Source of the DNA: Microbacterium sp. BLY
GTDB lineage: Bacteria; Actinomycetota; Actinomycetes; Actinomycetales; Microbacteriaceae
Reading direction: 5' to 3'
Assembly: GCF_017939615.1 (NCBI RefSeq)
Contig: NZ_JAGKSR010000001.1
Span: forward strand, 1,116,001-1,180,000
DNA length: 64,000 nucleotides
The notes below the pieces were generated by a model, which made no database searches, had not been told where the DNA came from, and saw only the letters and a list, made by a program, of their open reading frames with translations. The position numbers were made by a program, and so were the translations under genes. Below, in pieces: positions 7,834 through 16,015 of the stretch (position 1 is the first letter of the stretch; each line of letters begins with the position of its first letter).

Positions 7834-8913
7834 TCAGCCGATGTACTCGAGCGTGACCTTCTCGACCCAGGCGCCGAGGTTCTCGCTCACGAAACCGAAG
7901 TCGATGTCCTGACGGTCGAGCGTGCCCATGAGCTCGACGACCTCGGGGTTGGCCTTCTCGACCGCGCCCTCGTTCACCGGCATGGCGTTGAACTCCGCCG
8001 CGAACTCACCCTGTACCTCGGCGCTGCCGAACCAGTCGATGAACTCCTGTGCCTTCTTCTCGTTGTCCGTGCCGTTGATCTGCGCGATCTGCTCGGTCAC
8101 ATAGGGGACGCCGTACTCGGGCACGATCATGCCGGTGCTGGTGCCGTACTCCGCGTCGCGGGCGGCGATGCCGCTCGACGGCAGCACGCCGTAGTCCACC
8201 TCGTCGCGGGTGATGCGGGCGTAGAGGTCGGTGCCCTCCACGGCGGGCGAGCCGTTGGCGTAGTACGACTTCACCAGGTCCCAGCCCTCGTCGCTCACGC
8301 CGAGGTCACCATCCTCGTCGAGGTGGCGGGTGAGCATGCTGGCGAGCACGAGCTGCGGGGTTGCCTGGCCGAGCGCGGGGTTGACCTCGTAGCGGCCCGC
8401 GAACTCCTCATCGGTGTAGAGGTCGTCGGGGTCGGAGGGCGCATCGGTGATGCGGTTCGAGTCGTAGACCGTGACGATGGCCTGCTCGACGAGCGGCCAG
8501 AACGCGCCGTCCTTCGGGTCGCCGGCGTCCGCGGGCACCTCGCCGCTCCAGCTCGGCTCGTAGGCCGTGATGGCCTCTTCCGTCTTGAGCTGCTCGAAGA
8601 ACATGTTGTTCAGGCCGAAGACCACGTCGCCGACGGGGTTGTTCTTCTCCGCGATGATGCGGTTGGTCAGGTCGGCGCCGCCGAGGCCCACGATCTCGAT
8701 GTCGATGCCCGCGTCCGCCGCCTTCTCGGTGATCCACTCGCCGCGGCCGTCGCTGTTCGAGTTCGTGTAGACGATGAGGGTGTCTCCGGAGCCGCCGTCG
8801 CTGCCACCGTCGCCCGCGTCTCCGTCGCCGCTCGCGGTGCATCCGCTGAGCGCGATCGCCGCCGCGGCCGTCATTCCGATGAGCGCCCAGCGCCTCTGCT
8901 GCCTGTCGGCCAT
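7834..8913 (-). CDS. ABC transporter substrate-binding lipoprotein (FbpA/ThiB-like)
   Basis: A 359-aa extracellular solute-binding protein. The first 25 residues are a lipoprotein signal: Arg-rich start, hydrophobic core and lipobox LSGC with Cys25. An acidic Gly/Ser/Asp linker follows. The mature part has the start of a class-II-type binding fold ('LIVYTNSNSDGRGEW') and the 'GDVVFGLNN' segment typical of thiamine, iron and phosphonate binding proteins. The ATG at 8911-8913 has a GAAAGG ribosome site ~7 nt upstream. First gene of the operon. The ligand is not settled by sequence; the phosphodiesterase at the operon end hints at a phosphorus compound. Confidence 0.88.
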   Translation of the reverse strand: MADRQQRRWALIGMTAAAAIALSGCTASGDGDAGDGGSDGGSGDTLIVYTNSNSDGRGEWITEKAADAGIDIEIVGLGGADLTNRIIAEKNNPVGDVVFGLNNMFFEQLKTEEAITAYEPSWSGEVPADAGDPKDGAFWPLVEQAIVTVYDSNRITDAPSDPDDLYTDEEFAGRYEVNPALGQATPQLVLASMLTRHLDEDGDLGVSDEGWDLVKSYYANGSPAVEGTDLYARITRDEVDYGVLPSSGIAARDAEYGTSTGMIVPEYGVPYVTEQIAQINGTDNEKKAQEFIDWFGSAEVQGEFAAEFNAMPVNEGAVEKANPEVVELMGTLDRQDIDFGFVSENLGAWVEKVTLEYIG

Positions 8914-8939
8914 GTTCGTCCCTTTCTCGCCTTCGAGGT

Positions 8940-8954
8940 GTGTCGATGCGACAC
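8940..8954. promoter_or_regulatory. candidate LacI operator
   Basis: GTGTCGATGCGACAC is a perfect 6-3-6 inverted repeat 26 bp upstream of the lipoprotein start codon, where it would overlap the promoter or transcript start of the importer operon. The operon encodes its own LacI regulator. Assignment rests on symmetry and position only. Confidence 0.35.
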
Positions 8955-9133
8955 TACCGGTTCTTGTGGTGAAGGCACAAAGATTGTCTGGTTTCGTGGG
9001 CGCGGTCGCGCGTCCGCACTCAAGGTAGGCGGGGAGCGTGAACAGGAGGATGCGGTGAGGTGAACGGGCGGGGGATGGTCCCGGACCGGAGTGTGGGGTG
9101 TCCTGCCGGAGGGCGCTGAATGCCGGTATTGAC

Positions 9134-9149
9134 TCGAACATTTCTTCGA
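9134..9149. promoter_or_regulatory. LexA (SOS) box
   Basis: TCGAACATTTCTTCGA matches the actinobacterial LexA operator TCGAAC-N4-GTTCGA at all but one position (C for G in the right half). A TTGACT hexamer (9129-9134) just before it could be the -35 element, so LexA would block the promoter. It lies 30 bp upstream of the DUF222/HNH gene, a family known to include LexA-controlled members in mycobacteria. Confidence 0.6.
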
Positions 9150-9179
9150 AACTCGCGCCTCGCGGAGATAAAATGAAGC

Positions 9180-10523
9180 ATGTCGAAAATGTCCGGGTTG
9201 CGCGAGGCGATGGATCGCCTCGACGAGGCGTGGGGCGCCGCGGACGAGGCGACAGAGCTCTCCCGCGCGCAACTCGTCGACGTCGTCGACGCGATCGGGC
9301 GTCTACAGCGCCGGCTCGACGCGATGCACGTCGACGTGGCCGCCGGCATCGCTCGGGAATCACGCGCGGAGCTCGGGGCCGACAGCCTCGCCAAGCAGCG
9401 CGGATACCGTACGGCGGCGAAGCTCATCGCCGCGATGACGGGCATCTCGACGGGGGAGGCGCAGCGCCTCGTGAAGGTCGGAGAGGCGACGGCGCCGCGC
9501 AGCGATCTGCTCGGCGCGCCGCTGCCCGCGCGGTATCCGCTCCTCCGGGAAGCGCTCGCGTCGGGTGCACTCGGTGCCCCGACGACGGCCCTCCTCGTCG
9601 CTCTTCTCGACCGCTGTCGTGTGGCCGCCGGTGCGGAGCGCATCGCCGAGGCAGAGCGCGTGCTGGTCTCGGCCGCCGAAGGTCTCGAGCTCGACGCCGT
9701 GCGCAAGCTCGTCCTCCGTGCCGAAGCGTGGCTCGACCCCGACGGCGTGGCGCCGCGGGCGGAGGAGCAGCGGGGCCGGCGCGGGCTGCGCATCTTCGAA
9801 CGGGACGGCATGGTGCACCTGCACGCGCAGCTCGATGCCGAGACCGCGGCGCCGGTCGTCACCGCGATCCGCGGTCACGTGTCCGCCGTGTTCGCCGCCC
9901 GCCTCGACGCGCCCGACGCCGACGCGCCCGACGCGGATCGGCGTACGGTCACGATGATCCAGGCCGATGCGCTGTCCCTCTTCTGTGCGCACGTTCTCGG
10001 GTGCGAGAGCGACCGGGTGCCGCTCGCCGGAGCGACGGTGGTCGTCCGGGTGTCGCTGCGCGACTTGCAGGCGGGAACCGGGTCGGCGACCATCGACGGG
10101 CTCGACCAGGTGATCGACATCGGTGCCGCTCGGCGGATGGCCGCCGGCGGCGGCGTCATCCCGTGCGTCCTCGGCGGGGCGAGCGAGGTGCTCGACTGGG
10201 GGCGCCAGAAGCGCCTCTTCACGCGGGCCCAGCGCCTGGCCCTCGTCGAACGGGACGGCGGGTGCGCCATGTGCGGGTTGCCGCCCGGAATGACGAAGGC
10301 TCACCACCTCCGCTGGTGGCAGCGCGACCGAGGCCCGACCGATCTCGCCAACGGGATCCTGCTGTGCGAGACCTGCCACCATCGCATCCACGACAACGGG
10401 TGGGAGATCGTGATCGAGGGGGCCGGTGTGACCGGACGCCCCTGGTTCGTTCCGCCGCGGTGGGTCGACCCGCGGCGTACTCCGCGGCTGGGCGGACGGG
10501 CGCGCTTCGATGTCGCTGCGTGA
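9180..10523 (+). CDS. DUF222 / HNH endonuclease-signature protein (13E12 family)
   Basis: A 447-aa protein. Residues ~20-330 are the DUF222 region (helical, including 'LARRY-like' repeats of LVKVGEATAPRSDLLGAPL). The C-terminus is an HNH nuclease: CAMCGLPPGMTKAHHLRWW, then NGILLCETCHHRIHDNGWEI with the paired Cys of a structural zinc site. Such genes occur in many copies in actinobacteria; their function is poorly known, with DNA repair or intron-like mobility proposed. The ATG at 9180 follows GGAG by ~13 nt. The LexA-like box upstream predicts induction by DNA damage. Transcribed divergently from the importer operon and convergent with the glycosyltransferase gene. Confidence 0.88.
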   Translation: MSKMSGLREAMDRLDEAWGAADEATELSRAQLVDVVDAIGRLQRRLDAMHVDVAAGIARESRAELGADSLAKQRGYRTAAKLIAAMTGISTGEAQRLVKVGEATAPRSDLLGAPLPARYPLLREALASGALGAPTTALLVALLDRCRVAAGAERIAEAERVLVSAAEGLELDAVRKLVLRAEAWLDPDGVAPRAEEQRGRRGLRIFERDGMVHLHAQLDAETAAPVVTAIRGHVSAVFAARLDAPDADAPDADRRTVTMIQADALSLFCAHVLGCESDRVPLAGATVVVRVSLRDLQAGTGSATIDGLDQVIDIGAARRMAAGGGVIPCVLGGASEVLDWGRQKRLFTRAQRLALVERDGGCAMCGLPPGMTKAHHLRWWQRDRGPTDLANGILLCETCHHRIHDNGWEIVIEGAGVTGRPWFVPPRWVDPRRTPRLGGRARFDVAA

Positions 10524-10569
10524 GCAAGATCACACCTGCGTCAGTGTGTGTGGCTGGCGTGTGGTGGGG

Positions 10570-12171
10570 TCAGCGGCGGAGTCGGGCGCGGATGCGTCGA
10601 GCGGTGTGCGCGAGGGCATCGCGCCAGGCACCGCCCGGCCATTCGCGGCGCAGCCGCAGGCTGCCGTCCTCGTTCCGCACGATCTCGACCCGGCGACCCG
10701 CGAGAAGCGGCGACCTGCCGAGGTGCGCCGTCACGTCCGGCGCGGCGGTCAGCGGGGCGGTGAACATCCACCCGGCGAAACGCACGGCCACCGACAGATC
10801 GGCCTCGCGCTCGCCGTCCTCGCGGAACACCTTCATCGGGTCCAGGGCGATCGGCACCGCGTCGAGGCGCTTCGGGCGGCGGCCGCCCACCTTGCGCTCC
10901 GAACCCGCGGTCGACTCCGTCGGCTGTCCGGGCGCCGGCGTATCCCGCGCGACCAGGTCCACACGGTCGGCGCGGCGCTCCTTGCGGGCGTTGAGCAGCC
11001 CCGACGGAAGGTCTGCGGTCGTCGACAGGGGGAGGGAGACGAGGCGGTCGGCGGACCCGACGGTCTCGAACACGAACGCCTCCTCGCCGTCCCGCATCAG
11101 ACGGACGCGCACGGTCAGCTGCAGGCCGCCGCGCGACCAGCGCGCCGCCGTCACGGTGGCCGTGCAGGTGGTCTCCGCCTCGAACGCGGCGAACGCGATG
11201 AGGTCGTCCCGGCGGTCTGCGCGCAGCAGCGCCGCCCGGATCCGCTGCGGGAACGACAGCCCGGCGTCGACCCCCGGGCCGAAGCGCCGCTGCACGAGCG
11301 GCACCACCACATCCAGCAGGCGGTCGCGGTACTCCGCCGGGTACTTCACCATCCGGCGGCCGGCGATCCGGTTGAGGATCTTGCCGCGGAACCAGTGCCG
11401 CAGCAGCCGGTCCCGCACCTTGCCCGGCTCGGTGTTCGCCTCGACCACGTCGAGCACGGTCTCCAGATGAGGGAAGTACGACTCCGGCTCGATGCGGGCC
11501 GAGCTCGCGCTCCCCGGCTCCTTCACCCAGGCGTAGCAGGGCTCGCTCGCGAGCACCGAGATCGTATCGGCGGCGAAGTACGCCTGCATCACGAAGAGGT
11601 GGTCCTCGAGCCGGACCTTGCCGTCGGGGAAGCGGATGCCGTGCTCACGCAGGAACGCCGTACGGAACATCTTGTGCGGCGTCAGCATCTCCAGGATCGG
11701 GTCCTCACCGAGCACCGCCCGCGGGATGTCGCGCTGGAAGATCTTGGCGGGCAGCTTGCGCCCGATGCCCACCTCTTTGCCGATCACGACGTCGGAGCCA
11801 TTCTCGTCCGCGTAGTCGCACAGCCGCTCCAGCGCCCGCGGGTAGAGGCGGTCGTCCTGATCGACGAACTGCACGTACGTGCCGCGGGCCTCCTCGACGC
11901 CGCGGTTGCGCGGCGTGCCGGGCCAGCCGGAGTGCGGCAGGGACAGCACGCGCACGTGCGGGCGGTCCTTCGCGATGTGCGCGAGCCGTTCGGCGGTCTC
12001 CTCTCCGGAGCCGTCGTCGCACAGCAGCACCTCGAACGCGTCGCGGCTCAAAGTCTGGGCGTCGAGCGACGCGATGAGGTCGTCGAACGACTCCTTCGGC
12101 CGGAACACCGGCACCACCACGCTCACCCGCACCCGGCCGTCTGCCGTCTCACCCGCGGTCGCACTGCTCAT
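10570..12171 (-). CDS. family 2 glycosyltransferase
   Basis: A 533-aa protein with a GT-A fold domain at the N-terminus: 'VSVVVPVFRPKESFDDLIASL', a CDDGSGEE acidic motif, 'PGTPRNRGVEEARGTYVQFVDQDDRLYP' containing the metal-binding DxD-type QDD, and a downstream catalytic-base region 'KVRLEDHLFVMQAYF'. The C-terminal ~200 residues form a beta-rich region of unknown role. No membrane segment, so it probably acts at the cytoplasmic face in polysaccharide or teichoic-acid-type glycan synthesis. The start at 12169-12171 has an AGGGGGG ribosome site ~10 nt upstream; two earlier ATGs lack one. Same strand as DUF4127 and GntR but separated by 129 bp, so it may have its own promoter. Confidence 0.85.
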   Translation of the reverse strand: MSSATAGETADGRVRVSVVVPVFRPKESFDDLIASLDAQTLSRDAFEVLLCDDGSGEETAERLAHIAKDRPHVRVLSLPHSGWPGTPRNRGVEEARGTYVQFVDQDDRLYPRALERLCDYADENGSDVVIGKEVGIGRKLPAKIFQRDIPRAVLGEDPILEMLTPHKMFRTAFLREHGIRFPDGKVRLEDHLFVMQAYFAADTISVLASEPCYAWVKEPGSASSARIEPESYFPHLETVLDVVEANTEPGKVRDRLLRHWFRGKILNRIAGRRMVKYPAEYRDRLLDVVVPLVQRRFGPGVDAGLSFPQRIRAALLRADRRDDLIAFAAFEAETTCTATVTAARWSRGGLQLTVRVRLMRDGEEAFVFETVGSADRLVSLPLSTTADLPSGLLNARKERRADRVDLVARDTPAPGQPTESTAGSERKVGGRRPKRLDAVPIALDPMKVFREDGEREADLSVAVRFAGWMFTAPLTAAPDVTAHLGRSPLLAGRRVEIVRNEDGSLRLRREWPGGAWRDALAHTARRIRARLRR

Positions 12172-12300
12172 GGACGTCGTCCCCCCTGTGGTCATGCCCG
12201 GCTCGAATCTCCCCCGCCGGAGATCCCAGCCAACCATCCCTTCCTGTGGGGCGCACCAGGCTTGCGTCGGCTCCGGGTGTATGCAGCCGTCCGGACGCGC

Positions 12301-13803
12301 TCAGCGCAGGGTGAGTCCGATCTCGAAGGAGCGCCGCCAGGGGAGGGTCAGCTCCTCGATCCGCACGTCATCGGCGGGCAGCATCGACTCCAGCAGTGCC
12401 GTCAGCTCCGCGCGGATGACGCGCTCGGCGGTCGCCACCTGTGCGTCGTCGACCATCGGGTAGATGTCAGGGAAGAGCGACGGGCCCACATCCGTGCGGA
12501 CGACGGCCTGGTAGGCGAAGTCGTCGAGCAGGCGGGTGAGCAGGGCGATCCGCGCGGCGCGTTCGTCGAACGAGCCCGTGGCTCGGCCGACGACTCCGGC
12601 CGCCGCCACCGCGACCACGCTGCCGAGCGTGTTCCCCGCCGTGTTCCAGCCGCCGAACGCCTCCAGGCGCCCGAGCAGTCCGGCCTCGGCCAGCGCGCGC
12701 ACGAGCGCCTCGTCCGCGCCGTTCGGATACCGCACGTCGGCCAGGGCCACGTGCTCCCCGGCGTCCAGACGCTCCCGCACGAGGGCGACCGTGCCCGCGA
12801 CGGCCTCCGCGTCGACGACGTCGGGGCGTCCGCGGAACATGTCGTGCCGGTCGGGATCGGGAGCGTGCAGCACGAGCGTGACATCGCCCCTGGCGGTCAC
12901 CTCGACGGCGCCCGCGGCACGGATCTGCCGGCTGGCGGACGCCGCGAGCGACATGTTCTCGTACGGCGGGATGCGCTCCATCCCGGCGGCATCCGCGCAG
13001 GCGACCGAGAACGACGCCGTCACGCCGGCGTTCGCGGCCAGGGCCCGCGCGACCAGCGCCGCGCCCACTTCGTCCGCCCCCGGGTACATCAGCACCTGAC
13101 GACCCGACGGCAGCATCCGCATCCAGTGCCGCAGCCACACCTGCTCGGCGCTGCCCGCCGCGAAGGGCGCGGTGTCGTCGGCGGTGATCGCCAGGAAGTC
13201 GAGGGTCCCGTCCTCCACGAGGCCGAGGGTGGAGAGATTCACGATGTGATTGCGCAGCCGCCGCGACGAGTAGTCGGAGACGACCTCGGCGGGCACCGGG
13301 GTCAGTTCGTCGAGCGGCAGCACCTCGGTCTCGCCGAGCAGTCGGTGCGCGTCGCCGCCGAGCGCGTGGATCTCCTTGCCGTGCTCCGTCCAGTAGGTCG
13401 GCTCCTCGGCCGCAGAGTACGAGTTGCTCGCCCGGGTCACCAGCGACACCGCCGAGATCGGCAGGTCGGGCCGCAGCCGCCGCACCTCGCGCAGCACGTC
13501 CAGGCGCGCCAGCACGTCGCGCGTGGTGTCGGCGCTCGTGCGGCTCGCGATCAGTCCGCCGTACAGGAGCATGTCCACCGACACGACCACGTGCACGGTC
13601 GCCGGGTCTGCAGCCCGCTCGCGCAGCCAGGCGCCCAGCGCGTCGGCGTCGCCCGCGGTGCGGTAGGAGGGGAGGATCTCCGCGGGCGGGACGTCGAGGG
13701 TCACCCCGGCGACGGCCGCGACGTCGCCCGGGAGCTTGACGTTCACCGGCCGGTCGTCGAGGGGGAGCAGCGCGATGCGCGGGCGGAGGGTCGGGTCGGA
13801 CAC
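12301..13803 (-). CDS. DUF4127 family protein
   Basis: A 500-aa soluble protein of a conserved family without an established reaction. Family hallmarks visible: N-terminal 'IALLPLDDRPVNVKLPGDVA', 'SVDMLLYGGLIASR', 'VTRASNSYSAAEEPTYW', 'FLAITADDTAPFA', 'YPGADEVGAALVARAL' and 'GGWNTAGNTLGSVVA'. Length is normal for the family. It lies 67 bp downstream of the GntR regulator on the same strand and opposite the sugar importer/NanE/ROK operon, so a role in processing the imported amino sugar or glycan is likely from context. The conserved Asp/Asn/His-rich motifs look like an enzyme active site. No signal peptide. Confidence 0.85.
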   Translation of the reverse strand: MSDPTLRPRIALLPLDDRPVNVKLPGDVAAVAGVTLDVPPAEILPSYRTAGDADALGAWLRERAADPATVHVVVSVDMLLYGGLIASRTSADTTRDVLARLDVLREVRRLRPDLPISAVSLVTRASNSYSAAEEPTYWTEHGKEIHALGGDAHRLLGETEVLPLDELTPVPAEVVSDYSSRRLRNHIVNLSTLGLVEDGTLDFLAITADDTAPFAAGSAEQVWLRHWMRMLPSGRQVLMYPGADEVGAALVARALAANAGVTASFSVACADAAGMERIPPYENMSLAASASRQIRAAGAVEVTARGDVTLVLHAPDPDRHDMFRGRPDVVDAEAVAGTVALVRERLDAGEHVALADVRYPNGADEALVRALAEAGLLGRLEAFGGWNTAGNTLGSVVAVAAAGVVGRATGSFDERAARIALLTRLLDDFAYQAVVRTDVGPSLFPDIYPMVDDAQVATAERVIRAELTALLESMLPADDVRIEELTLPWRRSFEIGLTLR

Positions 13804-13870
13804 GAGGAGCCTTTCGTCGGTGAAGGGGATCGCAGGTCGGGGGTGGTCGAGTGTCAGGAGCGGGCGAGGA

Positions 13871-14587
13871 TCAGGGGCGGGCGATGGAGACCAGGTACGA
13901 GTACCGGTCGCCGCGGTACACCGACTCGGCGTACTCGATCGGGCGGCTGCGGGCGTCGTAGGTGGTGCGCTTCACGAGGAAGGCGGGCGAGAACGGCGGG
14001 GTCTGGAGTGCCGCCGCCTGCTCCTCGTCCAGGACGACCGCGTGGATCTCCTGGTCGGCACGCACGGCGGTGATGCCGAAACGGGTGCGCAGGTCGTCGT
14101 AGAGCGAGTCGCCCTCGATGCCGTCCTCCAGGCCCGGCACCGCGTCGGCCGCGATCGAGCACACCTCGAGGCAGATCGGGATGTCGTCCGCGGTCCGTAC
14201 CCGGCGGATGCGCACGACGGGCGATTGGGGACTGAGGTGCAGCGCATAACCGGCGGTCTGTCCGGCCGCGGCGGTGCCGACGTCGACGGAGAGGGAGCCC
14301 GGCCGCATGTTGCGCGCGAGCATGTCCTCCGAGAACGAGGTCAGCTCGAACGCCTTGCTGATCCGCGAGGCGCTGACGAACGTGCCGGCGCCCTGCAGGC
14401 GGTACACGAGGCCGTCCCGTTCGAGTTCGTCGAGGGCGCGCCGCACGGTCTGCCGGTTGACCTCGAGGGACTCGGCGAGCTCGCGCTCGGTGGGGAGCTT
14501 CTCGTGGGGCGCGAGACCCTGCTCGATGACGTTCTCCAGATGCCGTCGCACGCGTTCGTGCTTCGTGACGCCCTCGATGGCCGACAT
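13871..14587 (-). CDS. GntR/HutC-family transcriptional regulator (DasR-like)
   Basis: A 238-aa regulator with an N-terminal winged helix ('LPTERELAESLEVNRQTVRRALDELERDGLVYRLQGAGTFVS', residues ~31-72) and a C-terminal UTRA ligand domain. UTRA proteins of the DasR/NagR type bind phosphorylated amino sugars. Two operator-like repeats at 14602-14616 and 14666-14681 resemble the DasR dre site (TGGTCTAGACCA) and flank the divergent promoters of this gene and the sugar importer. This fits autoregulation and control of the NanE/ROK operon by an amino-sugar phosphate (inference). Confidence 0.9.
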   Translation of the reverse strand: MSAIEGVTKHERVRRHLENVIEQGLAPHEKLPTERELAESLEVNRQTVRRALDELERDGLVYRLQGAGTFVSASRISKAFELTSFSEDMLARNMRPGSLSVDVGTAAAGQTAGYALHLSPQSPVVRIRRVRTADDIPICLEVCSIAADAVPGLEDGIEGDSLYDDLRTRFGITAVRADQEIHAVVLDEEQAAALQTPPFSPAFLVKRTTYDARSRPIEYAESVYRGDRYSYLVSIARP

Positions 14588-14601
14588 GTCTTCCCCCTCA
14601 T

Positions 14602-14616
14602 TTGGACTAACCCAAT
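14602..14616. promoter_or_regulatory. DasR-like operator copy 1
   Basis: TTGGACTAACCCAAT has TTGG/CCAA arms spaced by 6 and shares TTGG-CTA--CCAAT with copy 2. It lies 15 bp before the GntR start codon, over the likely start of that transcript. A TTGACA on the minus strand (14643-14638) is a plausible -35 for gntR. Confidence 0.6.
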
Positions 14617-14665
14617 CTTGACGATCACCCCGGATTGTGTCAATGTCTCCTCTCAGCGGTTCTTA

Positions 14666-14681
14666 ATTGGTCTATTCCAAT
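14666..14681. promoter_or_regulatory. DasR-like operator copy 2
   Basis: ATTGGTCTATTCCAAT is a 5-6-5 inverted repeat with the TGGTCTA core of DasR sites. It lies 34 bp upstream of the sugar-binding lipoprotein gene. With copy 1 it brackets the divergent promoter region. Confidence 0.65.
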
Positions 14682-14715
14682 CCTTTGCACGGTCAACGAT
14701 GAGCGGAGAATCCCC

Positions 14716-16005
14716 ATGCACGTGAAGCACAACCTGCGCCGACGCGTCCTGGTCGCCGGAGCGCTGGGCACGGCGACGATCGTCGCCCTGAGCGGCTGCG
14801 CCGGCGGCACCGGCGACGCAGACGGCCCCACCGAGATCACGTTCTCCTACCTGTGGGGCGGCGAGGAGGCGAAGGCGCTGGAGGCGATCATCGCCGACTT
14901 CAACGCCAGCCAGGACGACATCGTCGTCACGGGCGTCTCCAGCCCCGACACCCAGAAGCAGCTCACCTCCATGTCGTCGTCGAACGGCTCGTTCGACATC
15001 TCCGACAACTTCGGCAACACCGTCGGGGCCTGGGCCTCGAAGGGCATCCTCGCCCCGCTCGACGACGCGATCGCGGCCGAGGGCATCGACGTCGACGACT
15101 TCGTCCCCAGCGCCATGGAGCAGATGAGCTACGACGGCAAGATCTACTCCCTGCCGATCGCCATCCACAGCTTCCAGCTGCTCTACAACCCGCAGCTGCT
15201 GGAAGAGGCGGGCGTCACCCCGCCGACCACGATGGACGAGCTCGCCGCCGCCATCCCGAAGCTCACCAAGAAGGACGCCTCGGGCAAGATCACGCAGCTC
15301 GGACTCGGGTCGGCGAACGACAGCACCACGCTCACGACCCTGGGCTACGCGTTCGGCGGCAGCTGGGACGGTGAGGACGGCCCGACCCCCGCGGAGGACG
15401 GCAACCTCGAAGCGCTCCAGTGGTACCAGGACAACGTGATCGAGCCGGTCGGCGCCGACGCCATGGCGACCTTCGTGTCCGGACAGGGCGAGTACCTCTC
15501 CGCGCAGGACCCGTTCTTCAGCGGCCAGGTCGCCATGATCATCGACGGCGAGTGGCGATCGGCCAGCGCCGCCAAGATCGCCCCCGACTTCGAGTGGGGC
15601 GTCACCGCGATCCCCGCCGCCTCGCCCGACCTGGAGAACAGCACGCAGGTCACCGCGAGCACCCTGTTCATCCCCGCCAACTCGAAGCACAAGGAAGAGG
15701 CGGCCACGTTCCTCGCCTACCTCGTGAGTGACGAGCCCATGGAGAAGTTCGCGGTCGCGCTCGGCAACCTTCCCGGTCGCTCCTCGCTCGCCGGCAGCGC
15801 CGCGTTCGACGAGCTGCAGGACTTCGGCGTGTGGGCAGAGGCGGCGTCGTCCCCGAACGCGAAGTCCCTGGCCAGCCGCCCGTACAGCGCCGAGTATGCG
15901 ACCGACCTCGCGACCGCCTTCGACGAGGTCGTGCGGCTCACCGCCACCCCGGAGGAGGCGATCGCGACCGTCGAGGAGCGCATGGCCTCCTACGCCTCGA
16001 AGTGA
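14716..16005 (+). CDS. sugar ABC transporter substrate-binding lipoprotein (CUT1 class)
   Basis: A 429-aa lipoprotein. Signal: three Arg after the start, hydrophobic core and lipobox LSGC (Cys28). The mature part is an extracellular solute-binding protein family 1 fold ('ITFSYLWGGEEAKALEAIIADFN', 'YSLPIAIHSFQLLYN', 'FFSGQVAMIIDGEWR'). ATG at 14716 has GGAG 9 nt upstream. First gene of the importer/NanE/ROK operon, directly behind DasR-like operator 2. The ligand is probably an amino sugar or an oligosaccharide containing one, judged from NanE and the ROK kinase downstream. Confidence 0.9.
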   Translation: MHVKHNLRRRVLVAGALGTATIVALSGCAGGTGDADGPTEITFSYLWGGEEAKALEAIIADFNASQDDIVVTGVSSPDTQKQLTSMSSSNGSFDISDNFGNTVGAWASKGILAPLDDAIAAEGIDVDDFVPSAMEQMSYDGKIYSLPIAIHSFQLLYNPQLLEEAGVTPPTTMDELAAAIPKLTKKDASGKITQLGLGSANDSTTLTTLGYAFGGSWDGEDGPTPAEDGNLEALQWYQDNVIEPVGADAMATFVSGQGEYLSAQDPFFSGQVAMIIDGEWRSASAAKIAPDFEWGVTAIPAASPDLENSTQVTASTLFIPANSKHKEEAATFLAYLVSDEPMEKFAVALGNLPGRSSLAGSAAFDELQDFGVWAEAASSPNAKSLASRPYSAEYATDLATAFDEVVRLTATPEEAIATVEERMASYASK

Positions 16006-16015
16006 GCCGGTCCTC

